64,000 nt of DNA from Rhodanobacter sp. OK091 (GCF_900142825.1 NZ_FRCH01000005.1:109533-173532), one strand, 5' to 3'. Counted from the first letter of the stretch, positions 53,651 through 62,427 are shown. Translations and numbers: made by a program. The notes: generated from the letters alone by a model not told the origin.

Positions 53651-55510
53651 TCATGGCATCGGTACCGTGGGTGTGCCAAGCATGGGCTGTTTGCGCGTGG
53701 CGAGTACCGGCTGGCCTTCAACCAGCAAATCCATCACCACCAGCTGATTGCCGCTGGGCTTCAGCCAGACGCCAGGCACGTACAAGGTGCGTTGCGGGCC
53801 AATGCTCCAGGTCCGCCCCAACGGGTGTCCGTTGAGCCAGACGAAACCCTTGCCGAGACCCGCCGTGTCCAGGAAGGTGTCTGCGACGGCATTTCCGGAA
53901 ACGGCGGCATCGAACGTGCCGCGATAGAAACACGGTGCATGCGTGCATGGGCCGCGGCTGTAGTTCAACGAGCTGCTGTCGGTGAACGGCAACGAATAGA
54001 TTTGCCAATCCTGCAATGCCTTGCCCTGCAGACTGACGTACCCGATGATCCCCTTGCGTTCGGCCAGCAGCTTCTCACCGAAGTTGATGCGTCCGTCGTT
54101 CTGCACCAGCAGATCCAGCGTATCGCCCTTGACGAGCTTGAGCGACAGATGATCCTGCTTCAGCCGGCGATCGAGCGTGCCGACATGCTTACCGTTGACG
54201 TAGATCAACGCGTAGTCGTGCAGGCCATCGATGCGCAGTTCGCCGGAGGCGTCGGTCGCCATGCGCTTGCGATAAAGGATATCGCCGTACGCCTGGTCCA
54301 AGGCTTCCATGGTCTTGAGTTCATGCGATGCCATGGGTGTCGGCAATACATCCCATAGTGAGACCGCTTCATCCAGCTTGATGCCATCGATCGCCTGGGT
54401 GGCCGGCGTTGCCGGTACCGGCGGCAGCGTGGCGCCGGTTTCCTTGGCGATCGCCTGGCGCACTGCATAGTACTTGGGCGTGGGGCGTCCGCTTTCATCC
54501 AGAGGACTGTCGTAGTCGTAGCTGGTGACGTCGGGCTGGTAATTGTCGTCATCCCAGTTGGCGCCATTCATCCAGCCGAATGAGGTGCCCCCATGGAACA
54601 TGTAGAAATTGACCGAATACCCTTGCTGCAGCATCCAGGTCAGTTCGCCCGCCACTTTCTTGGGATCGGCAACGTGATGCGGTGCGCCCCAATGATCGAA
54701 CCAGCCCACCCAGTATTCGCCGGCCATGTAAGGGCCGGTGGATTGCCACGTATGCAGCTTGGCGAATTTCTCGCGCGCGTGACCGACGCCGAAGTTGATC
54801 ACCTTGAGCAAGCCAGGCAGCGAGCCTGGCTGCTGGGCGCTGTCGGAGGTGAACAGCAGCGACGCGTCGAAGCCGCTGTCGACAATGTCGCGACGAATCT
54901 GTTGCAGGTAGGGGCTGTTGTCCTTGCCGAAGCTGCCGTATTCGTTCTCTACCTGCACCGCGATGATGTTGCCGCCATGCGTCAATTGCAGCGGCGCCAG
55001 CTCCTGGCCCAGCCGGTGCAACCAGCGCTGTGCCGGCTGCATGAACTTCGGATCGATGGTGCGCACCTTGGTGTCCGGATCCTTCAGCAGCCAGGCGGGC
55101 AGTCCGCCGAGCTCCCATTCGGAACACACGTAGGGACCCGGGCGAAGAATCACGTACAGGCCTTCCTGCTGCGCCTCGCGGATGAATTCAGCGACGTCGT
55201 TCTGGCCACTGAAATCGTAGTGGCCAGGTGTAGCCTCGTGCGCGTTCCAGAACACATAGGTGGTGATGGTATTCAGGCCCATCGCCTTGGCCATCTTCAG
55301 GCGATCATGCCAGTACTCGCGCGGGACGCGGGTGTAGTGCATCTCGCCGGAAATCACCCGGAACGGTTTGCCATCGAGCATGAAGCGGCCCTGCGCGATG
55401 GCGAGACTTCCCCCCGCCGCGGCGGGAGGAGTGGCGGGAGCCGCCGGCGCGTTGCTCGAAAGCAACGCGCCGAACAGCAAGCCCAATAGAGCGTTCCAAG
55501 AGGGTTTCAT
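53651..55510 (-). CDS. GH35 beta-galactosidase, exported
   Basis: 619-residue beta-galactosidase with a Sec signal peptide (cleavage near APAAPA, residue 24). Catalytic domain about 35-360: FRVISGEMHYTRVPREYW, the GH35 signature GGNIIAVQVENEYG (179-192) with acid Glu190, and the nucleophile Glu265 in MAGEYWVGWFDHWG. C-terminal beta-domains follow, with a galactose-binding-like part (RTWSIGPQRTLYVPGVWLKP). It removes terminal beta-galactose from oligosaccharides such as xyloglucan or pectin side chains. The ATG overlaps the receptor stop by one base (TGATG). Confidence 0.94.
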   Translation of the reverse strand: MKPSWNALLGLLFGALLSSNAPAAPATPPAAAGGSLAIAQGRFMLDGKPFRVISGEMHYTRVPREYWHDRLKMAKAMGLNTITTYVFWNAHEATPGHYDFSGQNDVAEFIREAQQEGLYVILRPGPYVCSEWELGGLPAWLLKDPDTKVRTIDPKFMQPAQRWLHRLGQELAPLQLTHGGNIIAVQVENEYGSFGKDNSPYLQQIRRDIVDSGFDASLLFTSDSAQQPGSLPGLLKVINFGVGHAREKFAKLHTWQSTGPYMAGEYWVGWFDHWGAPHHVADPKKVAGELTWMLQQGYSVNFYMFHGGTSFGWMNGANWDDDNYQPDVTSYDYDSPLDESGRPTPKYYAVRQAIAKETGATLPPVPATPATQAIDGIKLDEAVSLWDVLPTPMASHELKTMEALDQAYGDILYRKRMATDASGELRIDGLHDYALIYVNGKHVGTLDRRLKQDHLSLKLVKGDTLDLLVQNDGRINFGEKLLAERKGIIGYVSLQGKALQDWQIYSLPFTDSSSLNYSRGPCTHAPCFYRGTFDAAVSGNAVADTFLDTAGLGKGFVWLNGHPLGRTWSIGPQRTLYVPGVWLKPSGNQLVVMDLLVEGQPVLATRKQPMLGTPTVPMP

Positions 55511-58407
55511 CAGAAGCTGCCTCGCACCCCCACGGTGTAGACCGTGCCATCCGCCTCGGCATACAGGAACCGGTTCCGATAGACCGAGTAGTCGTACAGG
55601 TGCTGGTGGGTCAGGTTGGTACCGGAGACGAACACCGACAGGAACCTGTTGACCGAATAGCTCGCGCTCAAGTCCACCTGGCCGTAGGCGCTGCGCGTGG
55701 CAGGATTTGCGCCGGAACCGTAGGCGATGCTTTCCAGGTATTTGCCGCGCCAGTTATAGGCCAGTCGTACCTGCACGGGACCCTTTTCGTAGTACCCGCT
55801 CAGGTTCGCCGAATCGCCGATGCCCGGCACGGCAAACTTGCCGCCCGCCGATATCTCGCTGGGCCCGAGCGATGTGCTGCTCTTCACGTGGGTGTAGTTC
55901 ACGGCCATGCCCAGGCCGTCGAAGGGCGCCGGCAGGATGTTCTTGAACTGGTAGTTGAAGGTGAGCTCTTCGCCGTAGATGTTGGACGAATTCAGGTTCA
56001 CCGGCTGCGTCAGCGACCAGATGAACGGCTGCCCGGTATTGGCGTTGGTCAGGAACGGGAACGGCGAGCTGATCAGCGTGCTGAAGTTGCTGACCTTTTT
56101 GTAGAACCCTTCCAGCGCCAGGTAGCTGGCATCGTTCATGTACCACTCCAGGCCCATGTCGTAGTTCCGCGAGGAATACGGCTGCAGCTGCGGGTTGCCC
56201 TGGGAAATGGTCAGCGAGTTCGGACGCGTGCCGTAGCTCTTGCTGTAGTACAGGTTGCTCAGCTCCGGCGGGGTCAAGGTCTTGGACGCCGAGAAGCGGT
56301 AGACCAGGTTGTCGAGCAGGTTCAACTTGAAGTTCAGCGACGGCAGCCATCTGTGGTAGCCACCGTTGGCCTGCTGCGGCGCCATCGGACCGTAGGTCAC
56401 CTGGCCATTGCTGGTGTCGTTCGGGTCGATGGTGAGGGTCGCCGGCGGCCGGTTGATCGCGACGCTCTCGGAGGTGATGTTCAGGTAGCGCACGCCCAGG
56501 TCCAGCTGCCAGGGCATCGCGCCCAAGTTGCCGGCGAACAGGGCCTTGGCATAGAACGCCTTCTGGTTCTCCGTGACCTTGTTGAAGCTGCCGGGGTTCA
56601 CCGCGGCCTTCAAGGTTCCGCCGTTTGCCGCCAGGCCCTGCAGCAGTGCCGCCCTCTTCTCCGGCGTCAGCTGGTTGTACGCCGCGGGCGACGCCAGCCA
56701 TGCCAGGTACTTGTCACCGTCGTACTGGATCCACTGGCTCGGCACGCCCGGCGAGGACACGCCGTGGATCGGCGACGGCGGGGTGTAGATGTACGCGCCG
56801 ATGGCGTCCGCCGGGACGGAAATCGAATAGCCGCAATAGGCATTGCAGAGGATGCCGTTGGGCGTGGTCACGTTCACCGACTTCACCGACTGGTCGGTCT
56901 TCTGGATGCCGAAGTCGAGCTCCGTAAGCATCTGCCCGTCGAAGGCTTTGCTCAGGTCCACCTTGTACTGCTTGACGTTGTTGGTGACGTTGTTCGACTG
57001 ACCACCGTCGTTGCAGCAATGCGCCGTGAGGTTGCCCAGGTTATCCGGGGCCAGGATATTGCTGTAGGACGGCGGCTCGCTGTTGCCGTTGTTGGTCCAG
57101 GTGGGATTGGTACCGAAGTTCTTGGTACCGACCACGAAGAAATAGCCGTTGGGGCTCTGCTTGTTCCAGGCCTTGGAGTTGGACACGTCCACGCTGAGCT
57201 TGGTGGTCTCGTCGAAGTCGTACGCCGCGTTCAGGCCGTTCTGGAAACTTTTCTCGTAGCTGGGAATTCTCGACACGACGTAGTCGTTCGCCATCACGTT
57301 GGGGCCTTCGCCCTTGCGCACGAACTGCGTCACCGTGCCGTTGGCGTCGGTGGTAAGGGACTGGATGTCGCCCGTGTTGCCGTATTCGCCGAACTCGTGT
57401 TCCTGCTTGTCCACTTTGTAGCTGGAATACAGGGTATCGAGCTGGAGGGTCAGCTTGTCGGTCGGCTTCCAGTCGACCGCCGTGCTGAAGCCCTTGCGCG
57501 TCCGCGTCTCGTCCAGGATGTTGCTGGCGAGCGTCTCGGGAACGGCGACGTTCGTGTAGTTGGGATTGGCCAGACCCGACAGCTGGGAAATGTTCTGGTT
57601 GGTGTACCAGGAGTTGGCCTGGGTGTTGATCTGGGTGTCCTTGCGCTTGTAGTACATCGCCGAGGCGATGACGCCAAACGTGTGATCGCTGTTCGTCCAG
57701 CCGCCCAGCGCCGATGCCTTGGGCGTGGTTTTGCCTTGCCAGTCGCCGGTCAGGTTGCTGTTGACGCCGGCCGCGCTCCATGCACCGTGAAAACCGCTGA
57801 AATCCAGGGGCCGTGCGGTCTGGATGTCCACGACGCCGCCAATATCGACCTCAGGGATGTTGGCCGATGAGGTCTTGTTGACCTGGGCGACGTTGATGAT
57901 CTCCGAAGGCAAGACGTCGAAGTTGAAGGCGCGCGAGCCGGATGCGGTGGCCATCTGCCGGCCGTTGACGGTGACGGCGACGAAGTCAGGGCCGAAGCCA
58001 CGCACGGCAATCTGGCTGGACTCGCCACCACTGCGATCGACCGACACGCCCGGTACGCGCTGCAGGGCATCGGCGACATTCGGATCGGGAAATTTTCCTG
58101 CCTCTTCCGCGGAAACCGAATCCACCACATTGACGGCATCCCGCTTGATGGCCTGTGCCCGCTGGATCGCCGCCAGCTGGCCGGTCACCTGCACCTCATT
58201 CAGCAGGGTCGCGGTTTTGTGGTCGGCTTTTTTCTTGGCACTCTCGCCGGACTTGTCCTGATCCGACGGCGTCGATGCCGGAGCGCTGGCTGTCGGTGTG
58301 GCTGTGCTGGTCTGCGCGTGCCCTTGCGCGCTGTAACCGATCAGGCAGACGGCGCCTATTGCAGCCAGTGCCTGGTGCACCGAAATCGCCATTTTGGTTC
58401 GTTGCAT
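55510..58407 (-). CDS. TonB-dependent outer-membrane receptor (carbohydrate type)
   Basis: 965-residue outer-membrane transporter. It has a signal peptide (cleavage near GHAQT, residue 31), then a low-complexity Ala/Ser/Thr/Lys linker (32-65) and a TonB-box-like LNEVQVTGQ. The plug domain (about 85-210: DAVNVVDSVSAEEAGKFPDPNVADALQRVPGVS and VAVRGFGPDF-like ISVRGF) is followed by a 22-strand barrel ending in GVRGSF with the C-terminal Phe. This is the long CUT-locus type of Xanthomonadales, linked to oligosaccharide uptake. First gene of an operon with GH35 and GH27, so galactosides are the likely cargo. Confidence 0.94.
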   Translation of the reverse strand: MQRTKMAISVHQALAAIGAVCLIGYSAQGHAQTSTATPTASAPASTPSDQDKSGESAKKKADHKTATLLNEVQVTGQLAAIQRAQAIKRDAVNVVDSVSAEEAGKFPDPNVADALQRVPGVSVDRSGGESSQIAVRGFGPDFVAVTVNGRQMATASGSRAFNFDVLPSEIINVAQVNKTSSANIPEVDIGGVVDIQTARPLDFSGFHGAWSAAGVNSNLTGDWQGKTTPKASALGGWTNSDHTFGVIASAMYYKRKDTQINTQANSWYTNQNISQLSGLANPNYTNVAVPETLASNILDETRTRKGFSTAVDWKPTDKLTLQLDTLYSSYKVDKQEHEFGEYGNTGDIQSLTTDANGTVTQFVRKGEGPNVMANDYVVSRIPSYEKSFQNGLNAAYDFDETTKLSVDVSNSKAWNKQSPNGYFFVVGTKNFGTNPTWTNNGNSEPPSYSNILAPDNLGNLTAHCCNDGGQSNNVTNNVKQYKVDLSKAFDGQMLTELDFGIQKTDQSVKSVNVTTPNGILCNAYCGYSISVPADAIGAYIYTPPSPIHGVSSPGVPSQWIQYDGDKYLAWLASPAAYNQLTPEKRAALLQGLAANGGTLKAAVNPGSFNKVTENQKAFYAKALFAGNLGAMPWQLDLGVRYLNITSESVAINRPPATLTIDPNDTSNGQVTYGPMAPQQANGGYHRWLPSLNFKLNLLDNLVYRFSASKTLTPPELSNLYYSKSYGTRPNSLTISQGNPQLQPYSSRNYDMGLEWYMNDASYLALEGFYKKVSNFSTLISSPFPFLTNANTGQPFIWSLTQPVNLNSSNIYGEELTFNYQFKNILPAPFDGLGMAVNYTHVKSSTSLGPSEISAGGKFAVPGIGDSANLSGYYEKGPVQVRLAYNWRGKYLESIAYGSGANPATRSAYGQVDLSASYSVNRFLSVFVSGTNLTHQHLYDYSVYRNRFLYAEADGTVYTVGVRGSF

Positions 58408-58645
58408 GGATTGCTCCTTGAATGTGGAATGCCTTGAATGGAATGCTCGTCAACCCCCGGCACGATGGCTGCGGGACGTCATGCGACGCTTCGCCAGCCA
58501 TTCATGCGATGTCACACCTGCTTCGTTGGCCCGATTCCTCAGGCGGCACGCAGCCGTTCCAAAGTTCTTCGCCCGTGACATCCCGAAGCGATCCGACAGG
58601 CCCTCGCTGTCGCGTTCTCATTCCATCCGTGAATTCGTATTGTCT

Positions 58646-58660
58646 TATTATTGGATAATA
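58646..58660. promoter_or_regulatory. AT-rich palindrome upstream of the receptor operon
   Basis: TATTAT-TGG-ATAATA, a perfect 6-bp inverted repeat in an AT-rich island about 240 bases upstream of the receptor ATG. TTGTCTTATTA (58640-58650) overlaps it and is a poor match to the GntR operator. It may be promoter and operator of the receptor operon; no gene is supported in 58408-58850. Confidence 0.4.
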
Positions 58661-58849
58661 CTATTCATGAGCGGGTCGGCAAGTTGCGCCGCAGCATCGA
58701 CGCCGGGGCGGGCAGGATGGGCGTCTGCACAGCCTTCACGAGGCCTGAGGCCGATGGCGCGGCGCAGCCTACGGGAGTTACGGCGAACGGAAAGGACGCG
58801 AAGATTTTCAGGCTAAGCCGCAAGCTGAGCCGCACGAATTGACGAGCGC

Positions 58850-59145
58850 GGGCGCACTGATCGAACGGAGCGCCTGGACGCGGGCTCCTCGGCACTGAAC
58901 ACGAAGCCCTCGTCGAAGTGAGGATGGCTGACACGCTGGCCGAGTTTCAGCGGCAGCGATTCTTCTTCAGCGGCCGAGGCGCCGGCAAAGCGGCCGGCCT
59001 AGATAGGAAGGCTGACCTGCACGCGGGGCGTATTTCGTCGATCAATTCGGCAGGCATTTCGCCGAGGAAGTGCGAGGGGCGCACCAGCATTTCGGCGCTA
59101 TGCATACGCAGCACGCTCCTCGGCGAGAAGCTGGCGCGCGGCATC
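58850..59145 (-). pseudogene. Decayed 3' end of a UvrD-type helicase gene
   Basis: Reading the minus strand, one frame gives AEMLVRPSHFLGEMPAELIDEIRP, a second gives PRVQVSLPI followed by a stop, then a frame gives SLPLKLGQRVSHPHFDEGFVFSAEE, and a further shift gives GARVQAL. In order these match the end of UvrD helicases (RPSRFIGELP.., VR.RVQVSRP, KLGQRVRHxKFGEG, GxxARVQV). Three frame changes and a stop show decay. Only the last part of the gene is present; I recognise nothing in the frames upstream of it (59145-59250). Confidence 0.6.
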
Positions 59146-59235
59146 GTCCATCTGCGGATCGTGGATCATCCCGATGTTCTTCGTGTGCTGCTCGATCACC
59201 ACGCCGATCTCGGCGACGATGCTGGGCATACACCG

Positions 59236-59247
59236 AAACAGGGGTCA
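59236..59247. repeat. Left copy of a 12-bp inverted repeat
   Basis: AAACAGGGGTCA, matched by its exact reverse complement at 60468-60479. Flanking bases are also similar (AAGTCGA here, GCTCGA in the other copy). The pair brackets about 1.2 kb holding the membrane-protein and VOC genes. Confidence 0.6.
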
Positions 59248-59341
59248 AAGTCGACCTTCTAAAAAGTGCACTCTGAGATGGCCCGGGTTTCGCCGCCGGA
59301 GCAAGCGATCAGAGCACGGACGGTGCCGCACTGCTGCAGCG

Positions 59342-59719
59342 TCAGATTAGGCTGGCTTTGGAGCACCAACGGCGAGCTAGCAACCCGCATGCGATGCCCA
59401 CTGTGGCTATGACGAACGAGAACGCGGCGAGCATCGCGATCGAAGCATAGGTGTTCGGGTGAAGCGTGTCCGGTAGGCCGAGAAGCCGCTTCGCCAGGTG
59501 GGTCGCCGGTATACAAGCCCAGACCGCGAACGCCACGAGCCACCCCAGCCGCCCCCAGAAGAGACCGGCTGCGACCGCCGCGGCGAACAGCATGGCCACG
59601 ATGACGATCGGGCTAACCTCGCCATCGGAGATAACGTTGTCCACTGCGGAGATGATCGCCCCCACGGCGAGACCGGCGATCAACCGCACCCGCCATGTTC
59701 CCCAGGCTGATCTCGCCAT
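59342..59719 (-). CDS. Small four-helix membrane protein, unknown
   Basis: 125-residue inner-membrane protein with four hydrophobic segments (about 10-27, 37-52, 58-74 and 92-112). It contains HLAKRLLGLPDTLHPNTYASIAML, a pattern seen in uncharacterised small membrane proteins. No family is recognised. It lies inside the 1.2-kb segment bracketed by the inverted AAACAGGGGTCA repeats, next to the VOC gene on the same strand (113-base gap). Confidence 0.7.
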   Translation of the reverse strand: MARSAWGTWRVRLIAGLAVGAIISAVDNVISDGEVSPIVIVAMLFAAAVAAGLFWGRLGWLVAFAVWACIPATHLAKRLLGLPDTLHPNTYASIAMLAAFSFVIATVGIACGLLARRWCSKASLI

Positions 59720-59832
59720 CGCCGTAGCCTCCGCCGCCTAATGCACGAACTCAGCTGCCGGCCGGACGCTACGAAGCGGCGACTGGACGGTCGGCTGGAG
59801 TGACTTGTTGGGCCCGATGGGATGCATGCGAC

Positions 59833-60213
59833 TTACTTGCCTTCGGGAGGCTGCCACAGTTCTACCTTATTACCCTCAGGGTCCATGACCCAGCCAAACT
59901 TGCCGTACTCCGATTCCTCGGTTTTCTCCAAGACCCCACACTCTTCATCACGGAGCGCGGCCAAGAGTCCATGCAGGTCGGACACCCGGTAGTTGACCAT
60001 GAATGATGCGGTGCTTGGGGCAAAGCTCTCACCATCTCCAACCATCCAAGCGGTTGTCCCGGCAGTGGGATGGCCTGAATCATCCACCCAACGAAACTTC
60101 GCGCCGCCCCATACTTGAACGTCAATGCCAAGGTGCTTTTTGTACCAAGCCCGCAGCATCGCCGGATCCTTTGCTTTGAGGAAGATGCCACCGATGCCTG
60201 TGACTCTGGTCAT
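59833..60213 (-). CDS. VOC-family (glyoxalase-like) protein
   Basis: 126-residue glyoxalase/bleomycin-resistance-fold protein starting MTRVTGIGGIFLKAKDPAMLRAWYKKHLGID. It has the family end GKFGWVMDPEGNKVELWQPPEG with the metal-type Glu, and WVDDSGHPTAGTTAWM in the first half. Such single-domain members are frequently mobile accessory enzymes with unknown substrates. The upstream extension of the open frame (58 residues) has no family features, so the internal Met was used. Confidence 0.9.
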   Translation of the reverse strand: MTRVTGIGGIFLKAKDPAMLRAWYKKHLGIDVQVWGGAKFRWVDDSGHPTAGTTAWMVGDGESFAPSTASFMVNYRVSDLHGLLAALRDEECGVLEKTEESEYGKFGWVMDPEGNKVELWQPPEGK

Positions 60214-60467
60214 GGTTTTTTGTCCTATGTGATTGCCTGAAGGGTCGGTTGAACTCCGCTGTGAACCGCTGACGCTTTTCCATCGAACACCTCCGTCCAA
60301 GGATTGTCCTTGCTTTGTGGTGTCCGAGAAATCAGGGACCGTCCACCTGATCATGTTGACGGTCGCGGGCGGGAAACAGCGGAACACAGGTTGGCTTCGA
60401 AGCCGTCGCTCTGAAAGGTCGCGATCGTCGGCATCTGCGTTGTATGCGGACAGAACACGGATCGAGC

Positions 60468-60479
60468 TGACCCCTGTTT
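60468..60479. repeat. Right copy of the 12-bp inverted repeat
   Basis: TGACCCCTGTTT, the exact reverse complement of 59236-59247, lying 20 bases downstream of the stop codon of the acidic 101-aa gene. Sequences of the AACAGGGGTCA type recur near transposase-associated repeats in proteobacteria, so these could be ends of a mobilised segment. Confidence 0.55.
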
Positions 60480-60498
60480 TAAGTGGATCAGAGTTTTC

Positions 60499-60804
60499 CT
60501 AACCTATTTTGAAATTTTTATAACCTTTTGGCCAAAGAACGCAATCTTCTGCGCCCGCAAAATCACGATATGCCGCTCGGATATCGGGCCAATAAACATC
60601 ATTTTCAAGAAGCGCTCTTATCTCAGCAAAGACGCCTTCTGGGTCATTGGTAAGAATGAAAATATTAGCCTCTCCAGCACCAATATCGTGACCATCGACA
60701 TCATTGTTATTGGATAAATTTTCAATCAAAGACTCTTCGATGGATATTATCGAATCGCAGTCAATGGAATAGGACGGCCATTGCAGAATAAGTTGATATT
60801 TCAT
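60499..60804 (-). CDS. Small acidic protein, candidate immunity protein
   Basis: 101-residue soluble acidic protein (MKYQLILQWPSYSIDCDSI... ending VLWPKGYKNFKIG). The DNA is clearly AT-richer than the rest of the window (SLIENLSNNNDVDG codons), a sign of recent transfer. It is the last gene downstream of the RHS-type gene on the same strand, where cognate immunity genes usually sit. I recall similar small hypotheticals beside RHS genes, but no defined family. Function is inferred from position and character only. Confidence 0.65.
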   Translation of the reverse strand: MKYQLILQWPSYSIDCDSIISIEESLIENLSNNNDVDGHDIGAGEANIFILTNDPEGVFAEIRALLENDVYWPDIRAAYRDFAGAEDCVLWPKGYKNFKIG

Positions 60805-60932
60805 TGTACGTAGGGTGGCGGCAATAAGCCATTATTGCCTTGTTTTTGAATATAAAATTTTTGCCCTTCTTCGGAACCAATGGGCAAGGTTTCGCGCGAT
60901 AAGGGGACGCCATTTCGCCCCCAAAGTCCCAG

Positions 60933-61457
60933 CTAGGGATTGCACCCTGGCGAAAACAGGCCACGTTGTCCGCGCAATGCGAAACCACCACGGGCACCAC
61001 CCACCCGTGAATTACCGAATGACAAGACTCCACGCGAGCGCGAGTAAGTGAAGCTGGTTCCCGTGTGGTAGAGCCTAGACGACGAACAAGTTACACGAAT
61101 GGCGTCGCCTTCAGGCTCGCCGATTCTTTTGCAGGACAAGCCACGGTACTGCCATTGCTTCATAGGCATGGACTTGGGAATGACGATATCTAACGGACCA
61201 GCGAGGCAAAAGAAAACTTCGTTTCCGCAATCTTCGTAAGAGGCAGAAAAATCGCCAGGCATAGCATCAACGCGCGCGTCGCGTTTGTCCTGGATACCGA
61301 CGTCACGAGTGACGCGATTGACTACCACAGCTCTGTTGTCGCCTGCATTTATCGCATCGTAGATATAGCCGTTGCACTTCTCAGTACCGTGCGCATTAGG
61401 AACTGGGAATGCGACCAAGGAGATAACAGCTGCTACGCAGAACACATTTAGTCGCAT
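60933..61457 (-). CDS. Small exported protein downstream of the RHS gene
   Basis: 174-residue exported protein with a Sec signal peptide (cleavage near NAHGTE, residue 24) and several cysteines (CNGYIYD, YEDCGNEVFFCL, LSCKRIG, VTCSSS), suggesting disulfides in the periplasm. It starts four bases after the RHS stop, so it is co-transcribed. The last 35 residues (RSRGVLSFGNSRVGG..., Gly/Arg-rich) look unlike the rest and may follow an old frameshift. A periplasmic immunity or accessory protein for the RHS product is a reasonable guess. Confidence 0.65.
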   Translation of the reverse strand: MRLNVFCVAAVISLVAFPVPNAHGTEKCNGYIYDAINAGDNRAVVVNRVTRDVGIQDKRDARVDAMPGDFSASYEDCGNEVFFCLAGPLDIVIPKSMPMKQWQYRGLSCKRIGEPEGDAIRVTCSSSRLYHTGTSFTYSRSRGVLSFGNSRVGGARGGFALRGQRGLFSPGCNP

Positions 61458-61460
61458 GAC

Positions 61461-62393
61461 CTATTTGCCTCCATCGTAGAGTGTATTACCGGCTTTATTG
61501 TATGGGTCACGATGAATGATTTCGAATCTGGCGGGATTGGTTCGATATATATCGTACAACTTGTTTTCGCGTGGAAGCATATGTATGCCTTCATGCACAA
61601 ATGTTCGAGCCAAGTCTGGAATTATGTTTGACGTACCGCCACTACGGTCGGTAGTTATCGCATTCTTGAAAATCGTGGTCAGTGGTTGGTAATTGAGGCG
61701 ATAGTTGCTGGTTGCTGCCAGCCCTCCGCCCAGGGTTGACGCCCGTCCTGTCGAAGATTCCGAACTCGTGACGACTATGGCGCTGACAAGCGCGCGTGCA
61801 ACGTCACCAGCGTTCGCCTTGAAGGATACGCCTTGCACAGTTACTACCACGGTTGCATTGGGATGCGAGTTCAATGTGTTGACGGCATCTGTGTAAGCCT
61901 TATTCGTATCCTTGATCTGTTGATCATTGAACTTTTTGCCGTCGTTTTTGTCCACGTGACATTCGTAAAGCTTTGACGATTCTGATTTCGTACAGGTCGT
62001 TCCATCAGGGTCCGTGTTGACAATCGGATTATTGTTGACGTAGGCGAATCGATTGAATTTAAAAGGATCACCTTCACTCGGCTCCACCGGATCCACACTC
62101 AAAAATCTCCCCACCGCCGGATCGTAATACCGCGCCTGCATATACACCAACCCAGTATCCGGATCGTTCACATGCCCGGTATACCCCGGCCCATTCGGCG
62201 CCGGGCTCAGGCTCGCCACCGCTGTGCCATACGGCGCGTAGTCGTACGTGGCGACGATGGTGCCGCTGGCATCGGCCTTGGCCAGCACGGTGCCTTGCGG
62301 ATCGGTGTAGTAGTAGTGGTGCGTGCCGGCATGAGCCACCGCCACCGCCGCCCACAGGACTATTGCCGCGAGGATTCGCGTCAACTTGGTCAT
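61461..62393 (-). CDS. Mini-RHS protein with C-terminal HEGIH toxin-like domain
   Basis: 310-residue exported protein. Its own signal peptide (about 1-22) is followed directly by a single RHS-repeat-associated core: YYYTDPQGTVLAKADASG, YDYAPYG, YTGHVNDPDTGLVYMQARYYDPAVGRFLSVDP (71-102) and NRFAYVNNNPIVNTDPDG ending at 131, the usual core/tip junction. The variable tip (132-310) has a HExxH-type motif HEGIH at 267-271, with Asp/Glu residues after it, suggesting a zinc metallopeptidase. The long YD-repeat shell is absent. A GGAG ribosome binding site precedes the ATG. The AT-rich tip indicates shuffling of toxin ends. Confidence 0.82.
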   Translation of the reverse strand: MTKLTRILAAIVLWAAVAVAHAGTHHYYYTDPQGTVLAKADASGTIVATYDYAPYGTAVASLSPAPNGPGYTGHVNDPDTGLVYMQARYYDPAVGRFLSVDPVEPSEGDPFKFNRFAYVNNNPIVNTDPDGTTCTKSESSKLYECHVDKNDGKKFNDQQIKDTNKAYTDAVNTLNSHPNATVVVTVQGVSFKANAGDVARALVSAIVVTSSESSTGRASTLGGGLAATSNYRLNYQPLTTIFKNAITTDRSGGTSNIIPDLARTFVHEGIHMLPRENKLYDIYRTNPARFEIIHRDPYNKAGNTLYDGGK

Positions 62394-62427
62394 GGGCAAC
62401 TCCTTGTGCTGACGGACGGTTTCGCGA

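Noticed and set aside
55600..57870. 756-codon plus-strand open frame opposite the TonB receptor gene
   Set aside because: It mirrors the receptor codons, is rich in Val/Arg/His/Gly without domains, has no ribosome binding site, and the minus-strand frame is a textbook receptor.
58651..58842. 63-codon plus-strand frame downstream of the receptor promoter region
   Set aside because: Starts inside the AT-rich promoter island, has no ribosome binding site and no protein-like pattern.
60761..61033. 90-codon minus-strand frame overlapping the 101-aa and 174-aa genes
   Set aside because: Overlaps two better-supported genes, and no family is recognised; it could relate to a frameshifted end of the 174-aa gene, but that is not demonstrable here.
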